DNA of 64,000 bases from Myroides sp. WP-1 (GTDB taxonomy: Bacteria > Bacteroidota > Bacteroidia > Flavobacteriales > Flavobacteriaceae), in the NCBI RefSeq assembly GCF_014145635.1, contig NZ_JACHTC010000001.1:335707-399706 (forward strand). Reading direction: 5' to 3'. The translations under genes were made by a program, and so were the position numbers. Position 1 is the first letter of the stretch. Each line of letters opens with the position of its first letter. The notes under the pieces were generated by a model that was given only the letters and a program-made list of their open reading frames with translations, ran no database searches and was not told the origin of the DNA. Below, piece after piece: positions 33,938-43,459 of the stretch.

Positions 33938-36601
33938 TTAAAACAGGCTACTTTGTCCATCTTCATCAATAGTGACATCAGGTAAATTCTCTAGCTCATA
34001 CGCTGTTGTCTCTTCCGCTTCTTCTACTTCTTCTTCATAAGGCAAAGACTCCAAATGATCAATTTGTTTTACTTTATCTGTTGTCAGTTGATTACCTAAA
34101 GCTTTAATTCCCCTAACAGCTATAAACTGCTCTAAATCAACAATTAAACTTTCTTTCTGAACTCCTTTAACCTTAGAAAAAACAACCTCTACTCTTGGTC
34201 GATAGTCCGTAGAAACCAATTCTAATTTTGAATTCTCGTGTTCTGAAATAAAGATTTCTTCTCTATTTTCATTTTCCACGATAAATCGCTTCACATAGTA
34301 TCTTGTTTTCTCGCCATCAAAATAAATCGCTGAAATCGGTTTTGTTGGTTTCCATTTTTCCAAGACGATCATATCTTCCTCGAAATGGGTTGTCAATTCG
34401 GGAATAACCGTTTTCAGCTTACCACTTTGTGTGATAATCAGCAAGCGGTCTTCTGGTTTAAATTCACCTAACAATTCTCCTCTTCCTTCAACGTTTAATC
34501 GTCTAACAGTATCGTCATACCAAATTTTACGTGGACGCAAAGTAGATATTCCTTTTTCTTTCAGTTCAATTTTTTTAATCGCGTATTTTGTTACTAAGTT
34601 TCCTTTAGCGATACGACCTTTGATGAGCAATTCTGCAAAATCCAAATCAAATTTTAGCTTCTTCACATTACTCAATTGACGCAACAAGATGGTTACTACC
34701 TCTGCTTCACCATTTGGATTGGCAGAAAAATAAAGCACCTGAGAACCTGGATTACCTTGTGTCAAATCATATACTTTATCCCGTGTAATGCTCATCACAT
34801 TAAAACGCTTGATATAAGAAGGTCCGGATTTTCCATCGCGGTAAATCAAATTGTAAATGGTGCGCTTGTCATTCTTTGCAAATACATCAATATGAATAAT
34901 ATCTTTACCGACAAATCGCTTTTCTTCTACTTTAGAAATCACCATAGAACCGTCGCGCAAAAAGACAATAATATCATCGATATCCGAACAATCGCAAACA
35001 TATTCATCCTTGCGCAGCGAGGTACCAAAGAATCCTTCTTGTCTATTTACATAAAGCTTAGTATTTCTCAGTACTACTTTAGTAGCTTCAATCGTATCAA
35101 AACTTCTCAATTCAGTTTTGCGCTCTTTGCCTTTACCGTACTTTTCTTTTAAATTCGTAAAGTATTTAATCGCAAAGTCAACCAGATGGGCAAGGTTGTA
35201 TTTTACTTGTTCGATTTCACCCTCTAGTGATTCGATTTGTTGATTGGCTTTATCAATATCAAAACGTGAAATACGCTTGATTCGAATTTCTGTCAATCGA
35301 ACGATATCTTCTTGTGTTACAGCTCTTTTCAGATTAACTACAAAGGGTTTTAATCCTTCGTCAATAGCTGAAAGCACTCCTTCCCACGTTTCTTCTTCCT
35401 CAATAGCACGATAGATCCTATTTTCAATGAAAATGCGTTCTAACGATAGGAAATGCCATCTTTCTTCTAATTCGCCCAGTTCAATTTCAAGTTCTTGCTT
35501 GAGTAAATCAACTGTTTGGTGTGTAGAGCGTTTGAGCATTTCCGAAACGCCAATAAAGAGCGGTTTATTGTCTTGAATAATACAAGCCAACGGTGCGATT
35601 GATGTTTCACAAGCAGTAAACGCGTATAGAGCGTCAATCGTTTTATCGGGAGAAGTTCCTGCAGGCAAGTGAATGAGAATTTCAACACTCGCTGCGGTAT
35701 TATCTTCAATTTTTCTAATTTTTAGTTTCCCTTTCTCATTTGCTTTTAACACACTATCAATCAATGATGTCGTTGTTGTTGAAAATGGAATTTGAGTAAT
35801 GACTAAGGTATTCTTATCCAATTGAGAAATTCGTGCACGCACACGTACACGACCGCCTCTTAATCCATCATTATAGGCGGAAACATCGGCAATTCCCTCT
35901 GTTGGAAAATCGGGAAACAGGGTAAAAGGCTTTCCTTTTAATATTTTTATTGAGGCATCGATAAGTTCTAAAAAGTTGTGTGGCAACACTTTGGTTGACA
36001 ACCCTACCGCAATTCCCTCCGCTCCTTGCGCTAATAACAAAGGAAACTTTACAGGTAAATTAATAGGTTCATTACGGCGACCATCATAAGAAGACTGCCA
36101 ATGTGTAATTTTAGGTGAATACAACACTTCCAAGGCAAACTTACTCAGGCGGGCTTCGATATAACGCGAAGCAGCAGCCCCATCACCAGTAAGGATATTC
36201 CCCCAGTTTCCTTGCATGTCGATCAACAATTCCTTTTGCCCCAATTGCACCATAGCATCTCCAATACTCGCATCACCGTGTGGGTGATATTGCATGGTAT
36301 GCCCCACAATATTAGCAACCTTGTTGTAACGACCATCATCTAACTCTTTCATCGAGTGCATAATACGACGTTGAACAGGCTTAAAACCATCTTCAATTGC
36401 CGGTACAGCACGCTCTAGGATTACATACGAAGCATAGTCCAAAAACCATTCTTTGTACATTCCTGTAACCTTGGTAATCGTCTCTTTTTCTTCTTCTTCC
36501 TGTAATTCAGTATGATCTTCTACAAAATCCCCATTTTCGAGGTTATTCGGTTGGATATCGTCCTTTAGGTTATTGTCATTCAAATTATCTTCCGTACTCA
36601 T
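33938..36601 (-). CDS. parC: DNA topoisomerase IV subunit A
   Basis: Decatenating type II topoisomerase subunit that acts with ParE. The 887 residues have an acidic N-terminal extension of ~45 residues, then the winged-helix/tower core with HPHGD (106-110), catalytic Tyr147 in AASRYIEARLS, and a C-terminal domain lacking a clear GyrA box. At the quinolone positions it has Ala111 where E. coli ParC has Ser80, and Asp115 where E. coli has Glu84. It follows parE by three bases. Annotation pipelines often call this gene gyrA-like; the parE pairing settles it as topoisomerase IV. Confidence 0.93.
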   Translation of the reverse strand: MSTEDNLNDNNLKDDIQPNNLENGDFVEDHTELQEEEEKETITKVTGMYKEWFLDYASYVILERAVPAIEDGFKPVQRRIMHSMKELDDGRYNKVANIVGHTMQYHPHGDASIGDAMVQLGQKELLIDMQGNWGNILTGDGAAASRYIEARLSKFALEVLYSPKITHWQSSYDGRRNEPINLPVKFPLLLAQGAEGIAVGLSTKVLPHNFLELIDASIKILKGKPFTLFPDFPTEGIADVSAYNDGLRGGRVRVRARISQLDKNTLVITQIPFSTTTTSLIDSVLKANEKGKLKIRKIEDNTAASVEILIHLPAGTSPDKTIDALYAFTACETSIAPLACIIQDNKPLFIGVSEMLKRSTHQTVDLLKQELEIELGELEERWHFLSLERIFIENRIYRAIEEEETWEGVLSAIDEGLKPFVVNLKRAVTQEDIVRLTEIRIKRISRFDIDKANQQIESLEGEIEQVKYNLAHLVDFAIKYFTNLKEKYGKGKERKTELRSFDTIEATKVVLRNTKLYVNRQEGFFGTSLRKDEYVCDCSDIDDIIVFLRDGSMVISKVEEKRFVGKDIIHIDVFAKNDKRTIYNLIYRDGKSGPSYIKRFNVMSITRDKVYDLTQGNPGSQVLYFSANPNGEAEVVTILLRQLSNVKKLKFDLDFAELLIKGRIAKGNLVTKYAIKKIELKEKGISTLRPRKIWYDDTVRRLNVEGRGELLGEFKPEDRLLIITQSGKLKTVIPELTTHFEEDMIVLEKWKPTKPISAIYFDGEKTRYYVKRFIVENENREEIFISEHENSKLELVSTDYRPRVEVVFSKVKGVQKESLIVDLEQFIAVRGIKALGNQLTTDKVKQIDHLESLPYEEEVEEAEETTAYELENLPDVTIDEDGQSSLF

Positions 36602-36604
36602 AGC

Positions 36605-38458
36605 TTATTCTTCTACAACATCAAGTTCAACTTTCAAATTATCGATAATAAATTCCTGTCTATCGGGTGTATTTTTACCCATATAGAATTCTAACATTTT
36701 TTCGATAGACATCGATTTATCAAGCATCACAGGATCAAGGCGTATACTTTCACCGATGAAATGCTGAAACTCATCTGGTGAAATTTCCCCTAATCCTTTA
36801 AATCGCGTGATTTCCGGTTTAGGTTTTAATTTTTCGATCGCTGCTACGCGCTCTTCATCACTATAACAATAGATGGTTTCTTTTTTGTTTCTCACACGGA
36901 AAAGCGGTGTTTGTAAAATATACAAATGCCCTTCTTTAATCAATTCCGGGAAAAACTGTAAGAAGAAAGTAATCAACAGCAGTCGGATGTGCATTCCATC
37001 GACATCGGCATCGGTTGCGATTACGATATTGTTGTAGCGCAAGCTTTCAAAATCTTCTTCAATATCTAAAGCAGCTTGCAATAGGTTGAACTCTTCATTT
37101 TCGTATACAATTTTTTTAGTCATTCCATACGAGTTCAAAGGTTTACCACGCAAACTAAATACAGCTTGAGTGTTGACATCTCTAGATTTTGTAATCGATC
37201 CTGATGCCGAGTCTCCCTCTGTAATAAAAAGAGTACTCTCTAAATATCTTGGGTTCTTGATGTCTGTCAAGTGTACGCGACAATCGCGTAACTTACGATT
37301 GTGCAAGCTCGCTTTCTTTGCGCGCTCTTTGGCAATTTTACGAATACCTGACAATTCTTTTCGCTCGCGTTCTGCTTGCAAAATTTTGCGCAACAACGCA
37401 TCAGCAATATCTGGATTCTTGTGTAAATAATTGTCTAATTGCGTTTTAACGAAGTCATTGACAAATGTACGTACGGTAGGTAAATCCGGTCCCATATCAG
37501 TAGAACCTAGCTTTGTTTTGGTTTGCGATTCAAATACAGGTTCTTCTACCTTTACTGAAATAGCAGCAACAATAGATTTACGAATATCTGACGCTTCAAA
37601 GTTTTTGTTGTAAAACTCTTTTAACGTACGAACTAAGGCTTCTCTAAATGCACCTAAATGCGTTCCGCCTTGTGTTGTATTCTGTCCGTTAACAAATGAA
37701 TAGTACTCTTCTGAATACTGAGTTTTACTATGTGTAATTGCCACCTCAATATCATCCCCAGATAAGTGAATGATTGGATACACTTGATCTTCTTCATCGA
37801 TATTTTCATTCAACAAATCTTTTAATCCATTTTCTGAATAAAACTTTTCGCCGTTGAAAATGATCGTTAATCCTTTGTTTAGGTAACAGTAGTTTTTGAG
37901 CATACGCTCAATATACTCTTTGCGATACTTGTAATTTTTAAAAATTTTCTCATCCGCAACGAAAGAAACTTTCGTTCCTTTTCGCTTTGTTGTTTCGATT
38001 AACTCCTCTTCATTTACTAAGTTTCCCGCAGAGAAATCAGCTGCTTTTTGCTGATTATCACGAACTGAAACAACGCGGAAATAAGTAGACAAGGCATTCA
38101 CTGCTTTTGTACCTACCCCATTTAGACCAACTGATTTTTTAAATGCTTTGGAGTCATACTTACCTCCTGTATTCATTTTCGATACTACATCGATTACTTT
38201 ACCTAATGGAATACCACGTCCGAAATCACGTACGGTAATCATTTTGTCTTTTAATGTAACTTCAATAGTCTTTCCTGTGCCCATTACAAACTCATCAATA
38301 CTATTGTCGATTACCTCTTTGATTAGGATATAAATCCCATCATCAGGAGACGATCCATCACCAAGCTTACCGATATACATACCCGGACGCATACGGATAT
38401 GTTCTTTCCAATCTAAAGAACGAATATTGTCTTCAGTATATTGATTTTGATTCTGCAT
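36605..38458 (-). CDS. parE: DNA topoisomerase IV subunit B
   Basis: ATPase subunit of topoisomerase IV. The 617 residues hold a GHKL ATP-binding domain (EVIDNSIDE at 48-56, DFGRGIPLG at 78-86, [14 protein letters not shown] at 111-124), a transducer domain and a TOPRIM domain with TEGDSASGS (413-421), LRGKPLN and DADVDGMHI. The C-terminal region is short, as in topoisomerase IV and most non-enterobacterial GyrB proteins. Because parC follows after three bases, it is assigned to ParE. The start [20 protein letters not shown] is normal for the family. Confidence 0.93.
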   Translation of the reverse strand: MQNQNQYTEDNIRSLDWKEHIRMRPGMYIGKLGDGSSPDDGIYILIKEVIDNSIDEFVMGTGKTIEVTLKDKMITVRDFGRGIPLGKVIDVVSKMNTGGKYDSKAFKKSVGLNGVGTKAVNALSTYFRVVSVRDNQQKAADFSAGNLVNEEELIETTKRKGTKVSFVADEKIFKNYKYRKEYIERMLKNYCYLNKGLTIIFNGEKFYSENGLKDLLNENIDEEDQVYPIIHLSGDDIEVAITHSKTQYSEEYYSFVNGQNTTQGGTHLGAFREALVRTLKEFYNKNFEASDIRKSIVAAISVKVEEPVFESQTKTKLGSTDMGPDLPTVRTFVNDFVKTQLDNYLHKNPDIADALLRKILQAERERKELSGIRKIAKERAKKASLHNRKLRDCRVHLTDIKNPRYLESTLFITEGDSASGSITKSRDVNTQAVFSLRGKPLNSYGMTKKIVYENEEFNLLQAALDIEEDFESLRYNNIVIATDADVDGMHIRLLLITFFLQFFPELIKEGHLYILQTPLFRVRNKKETIYCYSDEERVAAIEKLKPKPEITRFKGLGEISPDEFQHFIGESIRLDPVMLDKSMSIEKMLEFYMGKNTPDRQEFIIDNLKVELDVVEE

Positions 38459-38553
38459 ATAAATTGTTGGAATTTGTGCTAAAATACTACTATTTAAGGT
38501 AAAATAAAAATGATAAAAATTTGTAAATACCGTTTTTTCGCCTGTTAAACTTT

Positions 38554-39471
38554 CTATTCTTCAAGCTTTTTGATGGCATTTTTATCAATTTCTAAAGAAA
38601 ACTCACCCGGTCTAATTCGTTTGCCAAAAAGCGAGGCGTAATTTTTGGTAAATTCAGCTCCAAAATACAAAATCATCGCTGAATAATAGACCCAAACTAA
38701 CATAATAATAATAGATCCTGCAGCTCCGTATAAGGAAGATTTTGCCGTTGTTCCCAAATAAACGCCGATACCAAATTTACCAATCATAAACAATACTGCA
38801 GTAAAAGCAGCACCTACAAAAGCATCTTTCAATCGAAGTACTCCATTGGGCAAGGTCTTGAAAATTACAACAAATAAGAGCGTAATAATTAAAAAGACAA
38901 TAACATTATTAATCACTTGTACGAAATAAATGGTTGATTCAGCAAAATAAGTGGTCAAATATTCAAAGAGAATACTTGCAAGTGAATTGATCAACAAACT
39001 AACTAGCAATAAAAACCCAACTGATCCGATCATGGCAAAAGAAAGCAATCTATTTTTCAATAAGCGAATCATGCTTTTTTCTGGTTTAGCCACAAACCCC
39101 CAGATGTAATTAATTGAACTTTGGATTTCGGCAAACACACCTGAAGCGGTAAACAATAGCATCGCAACACCAATAATAGTTGGCAATACCCCTGACCGAT
39201 TGATGGTAACGTTGTTCATTGCATTTTCTACTTCTTTGGCCGTATTAGGCCCTACCAACTCACCTACTTGCTGATAGAAAAAAGCAGAAACGTCTTTTTC
39301 TTCCAAGAAAAATCCCGAAGCAGATACGATTAAAATAATTAAGGGAGGTAATGCAAAAATGGTGTAGTACGACAAAGCAGCGCTAAATGTAGTTGCTCGA
39401 TCATCTAAAAAGTCTACGACTGAATTTTTGAATAAAAGTCCAATCTTCTTAAAAGGTATTCTTTGTATCAT
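38554..39471 (-). CDS. YihY/BrkB-family membrane protein
   Basis: The 305 residues contain about six membrane spans and the family landmarks [19 protein letters not shown] near the N-terminus, [17 protein letters not shown], and [20 protein letters not shown] with GAEFTKNYA towards the end. The old label ribonuclease BN is a misattribution for this family; its function is undefined, possibly transport. It lies two bases downstream of the TIGR02117 gene, so they form an operon. Confidence 0.9.
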   Translation of the reverse strand: MIQRIPFKKIGLLFKNSVVDFLDDRATTFSAALSYYTIFALPPLIILIVSASGFFLEEKDVSAFFYQQVGELVGPNTAKEVENAMNNVTINRSGVLPTIIGVAMLLFTASGVFAEIQSSINYIWGFVAKPEKSMIRLLKNRLLSFAMIGSVGFLLLVSLLINSLASILFEYLTTYFAESTIYFVQVINNVIVFLIITLLFVVIFKTLPNGVLRLKDAFVGAAFTAVLFMIGKFGIGVYLGTTAKSSLYGAAGSIIIMLVWVYYSAMILYFGAEFTKNYASLFGKRIRPGEFSLEIDKNAIKKLEE

Positions 39472-39473
39472 AT

Positions 39474-40142
39474 CTATTTATAATGCCTAAATATTCCTTG
39501 ATCATGTAAGGTCCATAAGGCCGCATTTTGATTTGTTCTTTTTAATCCCTGATTCACCCAAGTATTGCACGTATAAAATAAGCTATAACTCCCTTTAGCT
39601 TCATAAAATGCATCTGACAAACCATATCTGTGCGCTTTAATGGGTTTGTAGCGTTCTTGTTCTGTTTGAAAACTGGCATCGATATAGTTCACCAAGGCGA
39701 GGTACGCTTCTTTTGTCAATGTTAATTGAACGACATCTTCTCCTTGTTCAAAATAAGTGTAAGCTGTTACGTGCATTGCCGAATCACCTGTACCGGAAAT
39801 TGCGCGTAAGGCGGTTGTCAAACTCAAATCACTCCATGTAGGGGTATCTAAATAAAACCCGCGATCACCCCATCCAAAAGCCAACCACTGTGCTCGATGT
39901 GAAGGCAGTTCTAATCTAGTTCGCCAATCTATCACGTCATTCACTACAGGCACAACAAAATCGGTATGGACACCGTTTGTGGACAGGAAGATAATTACCT
40001 CGTCTTCTGTCTGTTGACTCTTCTCCTTGTCTCCTACAACAGGTATCACAGATAGCAAGTAGAAAACCGCTACATATATCATAACAAATGTAAAAAAACA
40101 CAAGGTAAACACTTTGAAAAAGTGTGCTATTTTTTTTAGCAT
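39474..40142 (-). CDS. TIGR02117/DUF2459-family protein
   Basis: A single N-terminal membrane span (about residues 10-35) precedes an extracytoplasmic domain with the family hallmarks NGVHTDFVVPV, FGWGDRGFYLDTPTW and FYTCNTWVNQGLK. The conserved His, Asp and Cys are reminiscent of NlpC/P60-like amidases, but activity is unproven. A TTG start at 40157 is possible; the ATG at 40142 (MLKKIAHFFKVF) gives 222 residues and is preferred. The BrkB gene follows after two bases. Confidence 0.82.
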   Translation of the reverse strand: MLKKIAHFFKVFTLCFFTFVMIYVAVFYLLSVIPVVGDKEKSQQTEDEVIIFLSTNGVHTDFVVPVVNDVIDWRTRLELPSHRAQWLAFGWGDRGFYLDTPTWSDLSLTTALRAISGTGDSAMHVTAYTYFEQGEDVVQLTLTKEAYLALVNYIDASFQTEQERYKPIKAHRYGLSDAFYEAKGSYSLFYTCNTWVNQGLKRTNQNAALWTLHDQGIFRHYK

Positions 40143-40170
40143 ATTCCAACCAATCAAAACTTAAATATAC

Positions 40171-40207
40171 AAAAAAAGAGAGGTTTTTGTCGACCTCTCT
40201 TTTTTTG
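40171..40207 (-). terminator. Rho-independent terminator after ychF
   Basis: AAAAAAAGAGAGGT / ACCTCTCTTTTTTT arms with an 8-base loop, 19 bases past the ychF stop. Confidence 0.85.
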
Positions 40208-40225
40208 TTTTACTTGTTGTTATCC

Positions 40226-41320
40226 TTATACGTTAAAGCGGAAATGCATTACATCACCATCTTTTACGATATATTCTTTTCCTTCAACTCTTAGTTTTCC
40301 TGCTTCTTTTACTTTCGATTCAGAACCAAACGTCACATAATCGTCGTAAGCGATTACTTCTGCGCGAATGAATCCTTTTTCAAAGTCCGAGTGAATTACT
40401 CCTGCTGCTTGCGGTGCAGTATCACCAACGTTAATAGTCCAAGCTCTCACCTCTTTTACACCTGCAGTAAAATACGTTTGTAGATTTAGTAATTTATATG
40501 CTGAACGAATTAATTTTGACGACCCTGGTTCTTCTAATCCCAAATCTTCCAAGAACATTTGACGCTCCTCAAACGTTTCAAGCTCTGTGATATCTGCTTC
40601 TGTTCCAACAGCTAATACGATCACTTCAGCATTTTCGTCTTTTACAAGTTCTTTCACTTGTTCTACGTAGTCATTTCCGCTAACCGCTGCTCCTTCATCT
40701 ACATTACACACATACAATACAGGTTTTGTTGTAATTAATTGGAATGCTTCTAGTAGCTCTTCTTCATCTTGATTTTTTGCTTCAACAATACGAGCTGATT
40801 TTCCAGCTAGCAATGTTTCTCTAATACGATCTAATAAATCTGCTTCTACTTGTGCTTCTTTATTTCCTGTTTTAGCTGCTTTTTTTACTTTTTCTAAACG
40901 TTTCTCTACCGTTTCCAAGTCTTTCAACTGCAATTCGATATCGATTGTTTCTTTATCGCGAATTGGATTTACTTTTCCATCAACGTGCACGATATTATCA
41001 TTGTCAAAACAACGTAAAACGTGGATGATTGCATTACACTCGCGGATATTTCCTAAAAATTGGTTACCCAATCCTTCACCTTTACTTGCTCCTTTTACTA
41101 ATCCAGCGATATCAACGATTTCTACTGTCGCTGGTAAAACGCGCTCTGGATTCACCAACTCTTCTAATTTTAATAAACGGGGATCTGGCACGTTTACAAC
41201 TCCAACATTGGGTTCAATTGTACAGAATGGGAAGTTAGCACTTTGCGCTTTAGCGTTTGATAAACAATTGAATAGTGTTGATTTTCCAACATTAGGCAAT
41301 CCTACAATACCTGCTTTCAT
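40226..41320 (-). CDS. ychF: Ribosome-associated ATPase YchF
   Basis: OLA1/YchF-family P-loop protein that binds ribosomes and prefers ATP to GTP. The 364 residues show the P-loop GLPNVGKST (7-15), DIAGLVKGASKGEGLGNQFL (switch II) and the altered NxxE-type specificity motif (CNVDE) instead of NKxD. A coiled coil (about 125-190) and a C-terminal TGS-like domain with DYVTFGSESKVKEAGKLR follow. The start MKAGIVGLPNVGK is canonical. It stands alone with a terminator. Confidence 0.96.
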   Translation of the reverse strand: MKAGIVGLPNVGKSTLFNCLSNAKAQSANFPFCTIEPNVGVVNVPDPRLLKLEELVNPERVLPATVEIVDIAGLVKGASKGEGLGNQFLGNIRECNAIIHVLRCFDNDNIVHVDGKVNPIRDKETIDIELQLKDLETVEKRLEKVKKAAKTGNKEAQVEADLLDRIRETLLAGKSARIVEAKNQDEEELLEAFQLITTKPVLYVCNVDEGAAVSGNDYVEQVKELVKDENAEVIVLAVGTEADITELETFEERQMFLEDLGLEEPGSSKLIRSAYKLLNLQTYFTAGVKEVRAWTINVGDTAPQAAGVIHSDFEKGFIRAEVIAYDDYVTFGSESKVKEAGKLRVEGKEYIVKDGDVMHFRFNV

Positions 41321-41477
41321 ATTTTTAGTAACTTATTGTCTTTTTATAATGGTTGCAAATATATTCAAATTTTACATAAATTCTTCTATTCTCTCCTACA
41401 TTAAAAGATAGAACACCCTCAAATGCTATACTATTCTCACTTTTAGGGCTTAAATTTCTTAAATACAAGAAAGATTG

Positions 41478-41485
41478 TACTTTTG
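41478..41485 (+). promoter_or_regulatory. -7 element of the GNAT gene
   Basis: TACTTTTG is an exact TAnnTTTG match 22 bases before the ATG at 41508. It rules out the in-frame start at 41475. Confidence 0.55.
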
Positions 41486-41507
41486 TTCTAGACAAAATCG
41501 ATCATTT

Positions 41508-41975
41508 ATGCTACTTGAATCCCTTGAAATAAAAGAAATAAAAAACAAACAATACCCTATGCATTTGCTTTTATTAGCGGATGAAACGGTAGAAGCAATT
41601 GAGCAATACCTTTATGACAGTCAGGTATACAGCGTGTGGAAAGACCAGGAGGAGCTTGCTGTTTTCTGTCTCTATACCCAAAGCTCTACTTGTTTAGAAA
41701 TAAAAAACATAGCCGTCAGCACAGCTTATCAAAACCAGCATATTGGCAGTTTTTTGCTCAAAGCAATCAAACAACTTGCACAGCAACAAAACTACGAAAC
41801 ACTGCTTGTAGGAACATCTGATACGGGAGATGCTCAAATCCGCTTTTATGAACGCAATGGATTTGTACGTCACGAAATACGCAAAAATTTCTTTCTAGAC
41901 CACTATCCTGAACCTATATTTGAAAATGGAAGACAAATGAAAGACATGATTGTATTGAAGCTTACCCTTTCTTAA
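41508..41975 (+). CDS. GNAT-family N-acetyltransferase
   Basis: From the ATG at 41508 (MLLESLEIKEIKNKQYPMHL) the protein is 155 residues. It has the GNAT acetyl-CoA-binding core: LEIKNIAVSTAYQNQHIGSF (strand 4 and the Q/RxxGxG/A loop) and the closing FYERNGFVRHE. The substrate is unknown. It is read from its own promoter, divergent from ychF, and ends before a long bidirectional hairpin. Confidence 0.88.
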   Translation: MLLESLEIKEIKNKQYPMHLLLLADETVEAIEQYLYDSQVYSVWKDQEELAVFCLYTQSSTCLEIKNIAVSTAYQNQHIGSFLLKAIKQLAQQQNYETLLVGTSDTGDAQIRFYERNGFVRHEIRKNFFLDHYPEPIFENGRQMKDMIVLKLTLS

Positions 41976-42010
41976 TCTAAAAAAGAGCCTTTTATTTCGT
42001 CAGATTACAA

Positions 42011-42049
42011 TAAAAAAAAAGCTATCGCAGTGCGATAGCTTTTTTTTAT
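42011..42049. terminator. Bidirectional terminator between GNAT and the acidic-tail gene
   Basis: AAAAAAGCTATCGCA / TGCGATAGCTTTTTT, with an A-run on one side and a T-run on the other, between converging genes. Confidence 0.85.
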
Positions 42050-42063
42050 ATTACTAGAAACTG

Positions 42064-42363
42064 TTAATCTTCTTCGTCAGCAATTTCTAAATCCTTCAAT
42101 GCATCTAATGAATCATCTGCAGGATCTACAAAATCATCTTCATCTTCGTCATCGAAGTTCTCGATACGATCGGCTAACTTAGTACTTACTTTAACTAGAT
42201 AGATGGTGTCTTCTGTTCTCACTTCAACAGCCTCAACAGTTTCGTTTTTAATATTTTTAAAACGAATAATATCTGAATCGTCATAACCATCAGGAAACTT
42301 CTCCACTAAAAGTGTCAAAATTTCGTTTGTTAATTTCGCGTAATCAACAATTACTCTCTTCAT
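42064..42363 (-). CDS. Small protein with an acidic tail, unknown function
   Basis: The 99 residues begin with a compact domain (MKRVIVDYAKLTNEILTLLV, then TEDTIYLVKVSTKLADRI) and end in a highly acidic tail (FDDEDEDDFVDPADD and onwards) resembling disordered tails of nucleic-acid-mimic or ribosome-associated proteins. No signal peptide. It lies 96 bases downstream of the deoxyhypusine-synthase-like gene on the same strand. It looks like a conserved flavobacterial hypothetical; I do not recognise a named family. Confidence 0.7.
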   Translation of the reverse strand: MKRVIVDYAKLTNEILTLLVEKFPDGYDDSDIIRFKNIKNETVEAVEVRTEDTIYLVKVSTKLADRIENFDDEDEDDFVDPADDSLDALKDLEIADEED

Positions 42364-42459
42364 TTTATATTTATTGCTTTATTTCGTTTTCAAATGTAAT
42401 AGCTAAATCCTAATTAACAAATAAAATGCCAATTATTTTATCGAGATTTTTTCTATTCA

Positions 42460-43434
42460 TTACTGACCTAAAATGTATGCAAACACTAATGGAGCCACAA
42501 TTGTTGCATCTGATTCAATTACGTATTTCGGTGTATCTACATCTAATTTACCCCATGTGATCTTCTCGTTTGGCACTGCACCAGAGTAAGATCCATACGA
42601 TGTAGTAGAATCAGAAATCTGACAGAAGTACGCCCAGAAAGGAACATCTTCCCACTCTAAGTCTTGATACATCATTGGCACAACACAGATAGGGAAATCT
42701 CCAGAGATACCTCCTGCAATTTGGAAGAATCCAACACCTTTTCCGCCTGAATTAGCACGGTACCACTCTGTTAAGTAGATCATGTACTCAATTCCTGATT
42801 TTACAGTATGTACGTTTAATTTTCCTTTGATTACGTTCGAAGTAAAGATATTACCACAAGTTGAATCTTCCCATCCTGGAACTACGATTGGCAAGTTTTT
42901 CTCAGCAGCAGCAACAATCCAAGAATCTTTAGGATCGATTTCATAGTATTGCTCCAATACACCTGAATTTACAACTTGATATAAGAATTCGTGTGGAAAA
43001 TAACGTTCTCCTTTCGCTTCAGCAGCATGCCATACATCTTCTAAGTGTTTTTGTAAACGACGGAATGCTTCTTCTTCAGGAATACATGTATCTGTTACAC
43101 GGTTATAGTGATTGTCTAACAATTCTCTTTCTTGCTCAGGCGTTAAATCTCTGTAGTTTGGCACGCGTTTGTAGTGCGAGTGAGCTACTAAGTTCATAAC
43201 ATCCTCTTCTAGGTTAGCCCCTGTACAAGAAATAAAGTGAACTTTATCTTGACGGATCATTTCAGCTAATGAAATACCTAATTCAGCAGTACTCATTGCA
43301 CCTCCCATAGAGATTAACATTTTCCCACCTTCTGCTAAATGCAATTCGTATCCTTTTGCAGCATCTACTAATGCAGCTGCATTAAAGTGTCTATATTGAT
43401 GCTCAATAAACTGACTAATTGGTCCTTTACTCAT
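42460..43434 (-). CDS. Deoxyhypusine-synthase-like enzyme
   Basis: The 324 residues match the DHS family. Features are the N-terminal MLISMGGAMSTAELG, the HFISCTGANLEEDV NAD-binding part, GGISGDFPIC, and the catalytic-lysine segment ITWGKL with Lys296, equivalent to human Lys329 in VSWGKI. Eukaryotic and archaeal DHS modify eIF5A, a protein bacteria lack, so the bacterial enzyme must use a free amine (for example making homospermidine or an aminobutyl-agmatine-type product). It follows speA by 25 bases, placing it in polyamine metabolism. Confidence 0.9.
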   Translation of the reverse strand: MSKGPISQFIEHQYRHFNAAALVDAAKGYELHLAEGGKMLISMGGAMSTAELGISLAEMIRQDKVHFISCTGANLEEDVMNLVAHSHYKRVPNYRDLTPEQERELLDNHYNRVTDTCIPEEEAFRRLQKHLEDVWHAAEAKGERYFPHEFLYQVVNSGVLEQYYEIDPKDSWIVAAAEKNLPIVVPGWEDSTCGNIFTSNVIKGKLNVHTVKSGIEYMIYLTEWYRANSGGKGVGFFQIAGGISGDFPICVVPMMYQDLEWEDVPFWAYFCQISDSTTSYGSYSGAVPNEKITWGKLDVDTPKYVIESDATIVAPLVFAYILGQ

Positions 43435-43459
43435 TTTATTAATCTTTTAATTTTATTGT

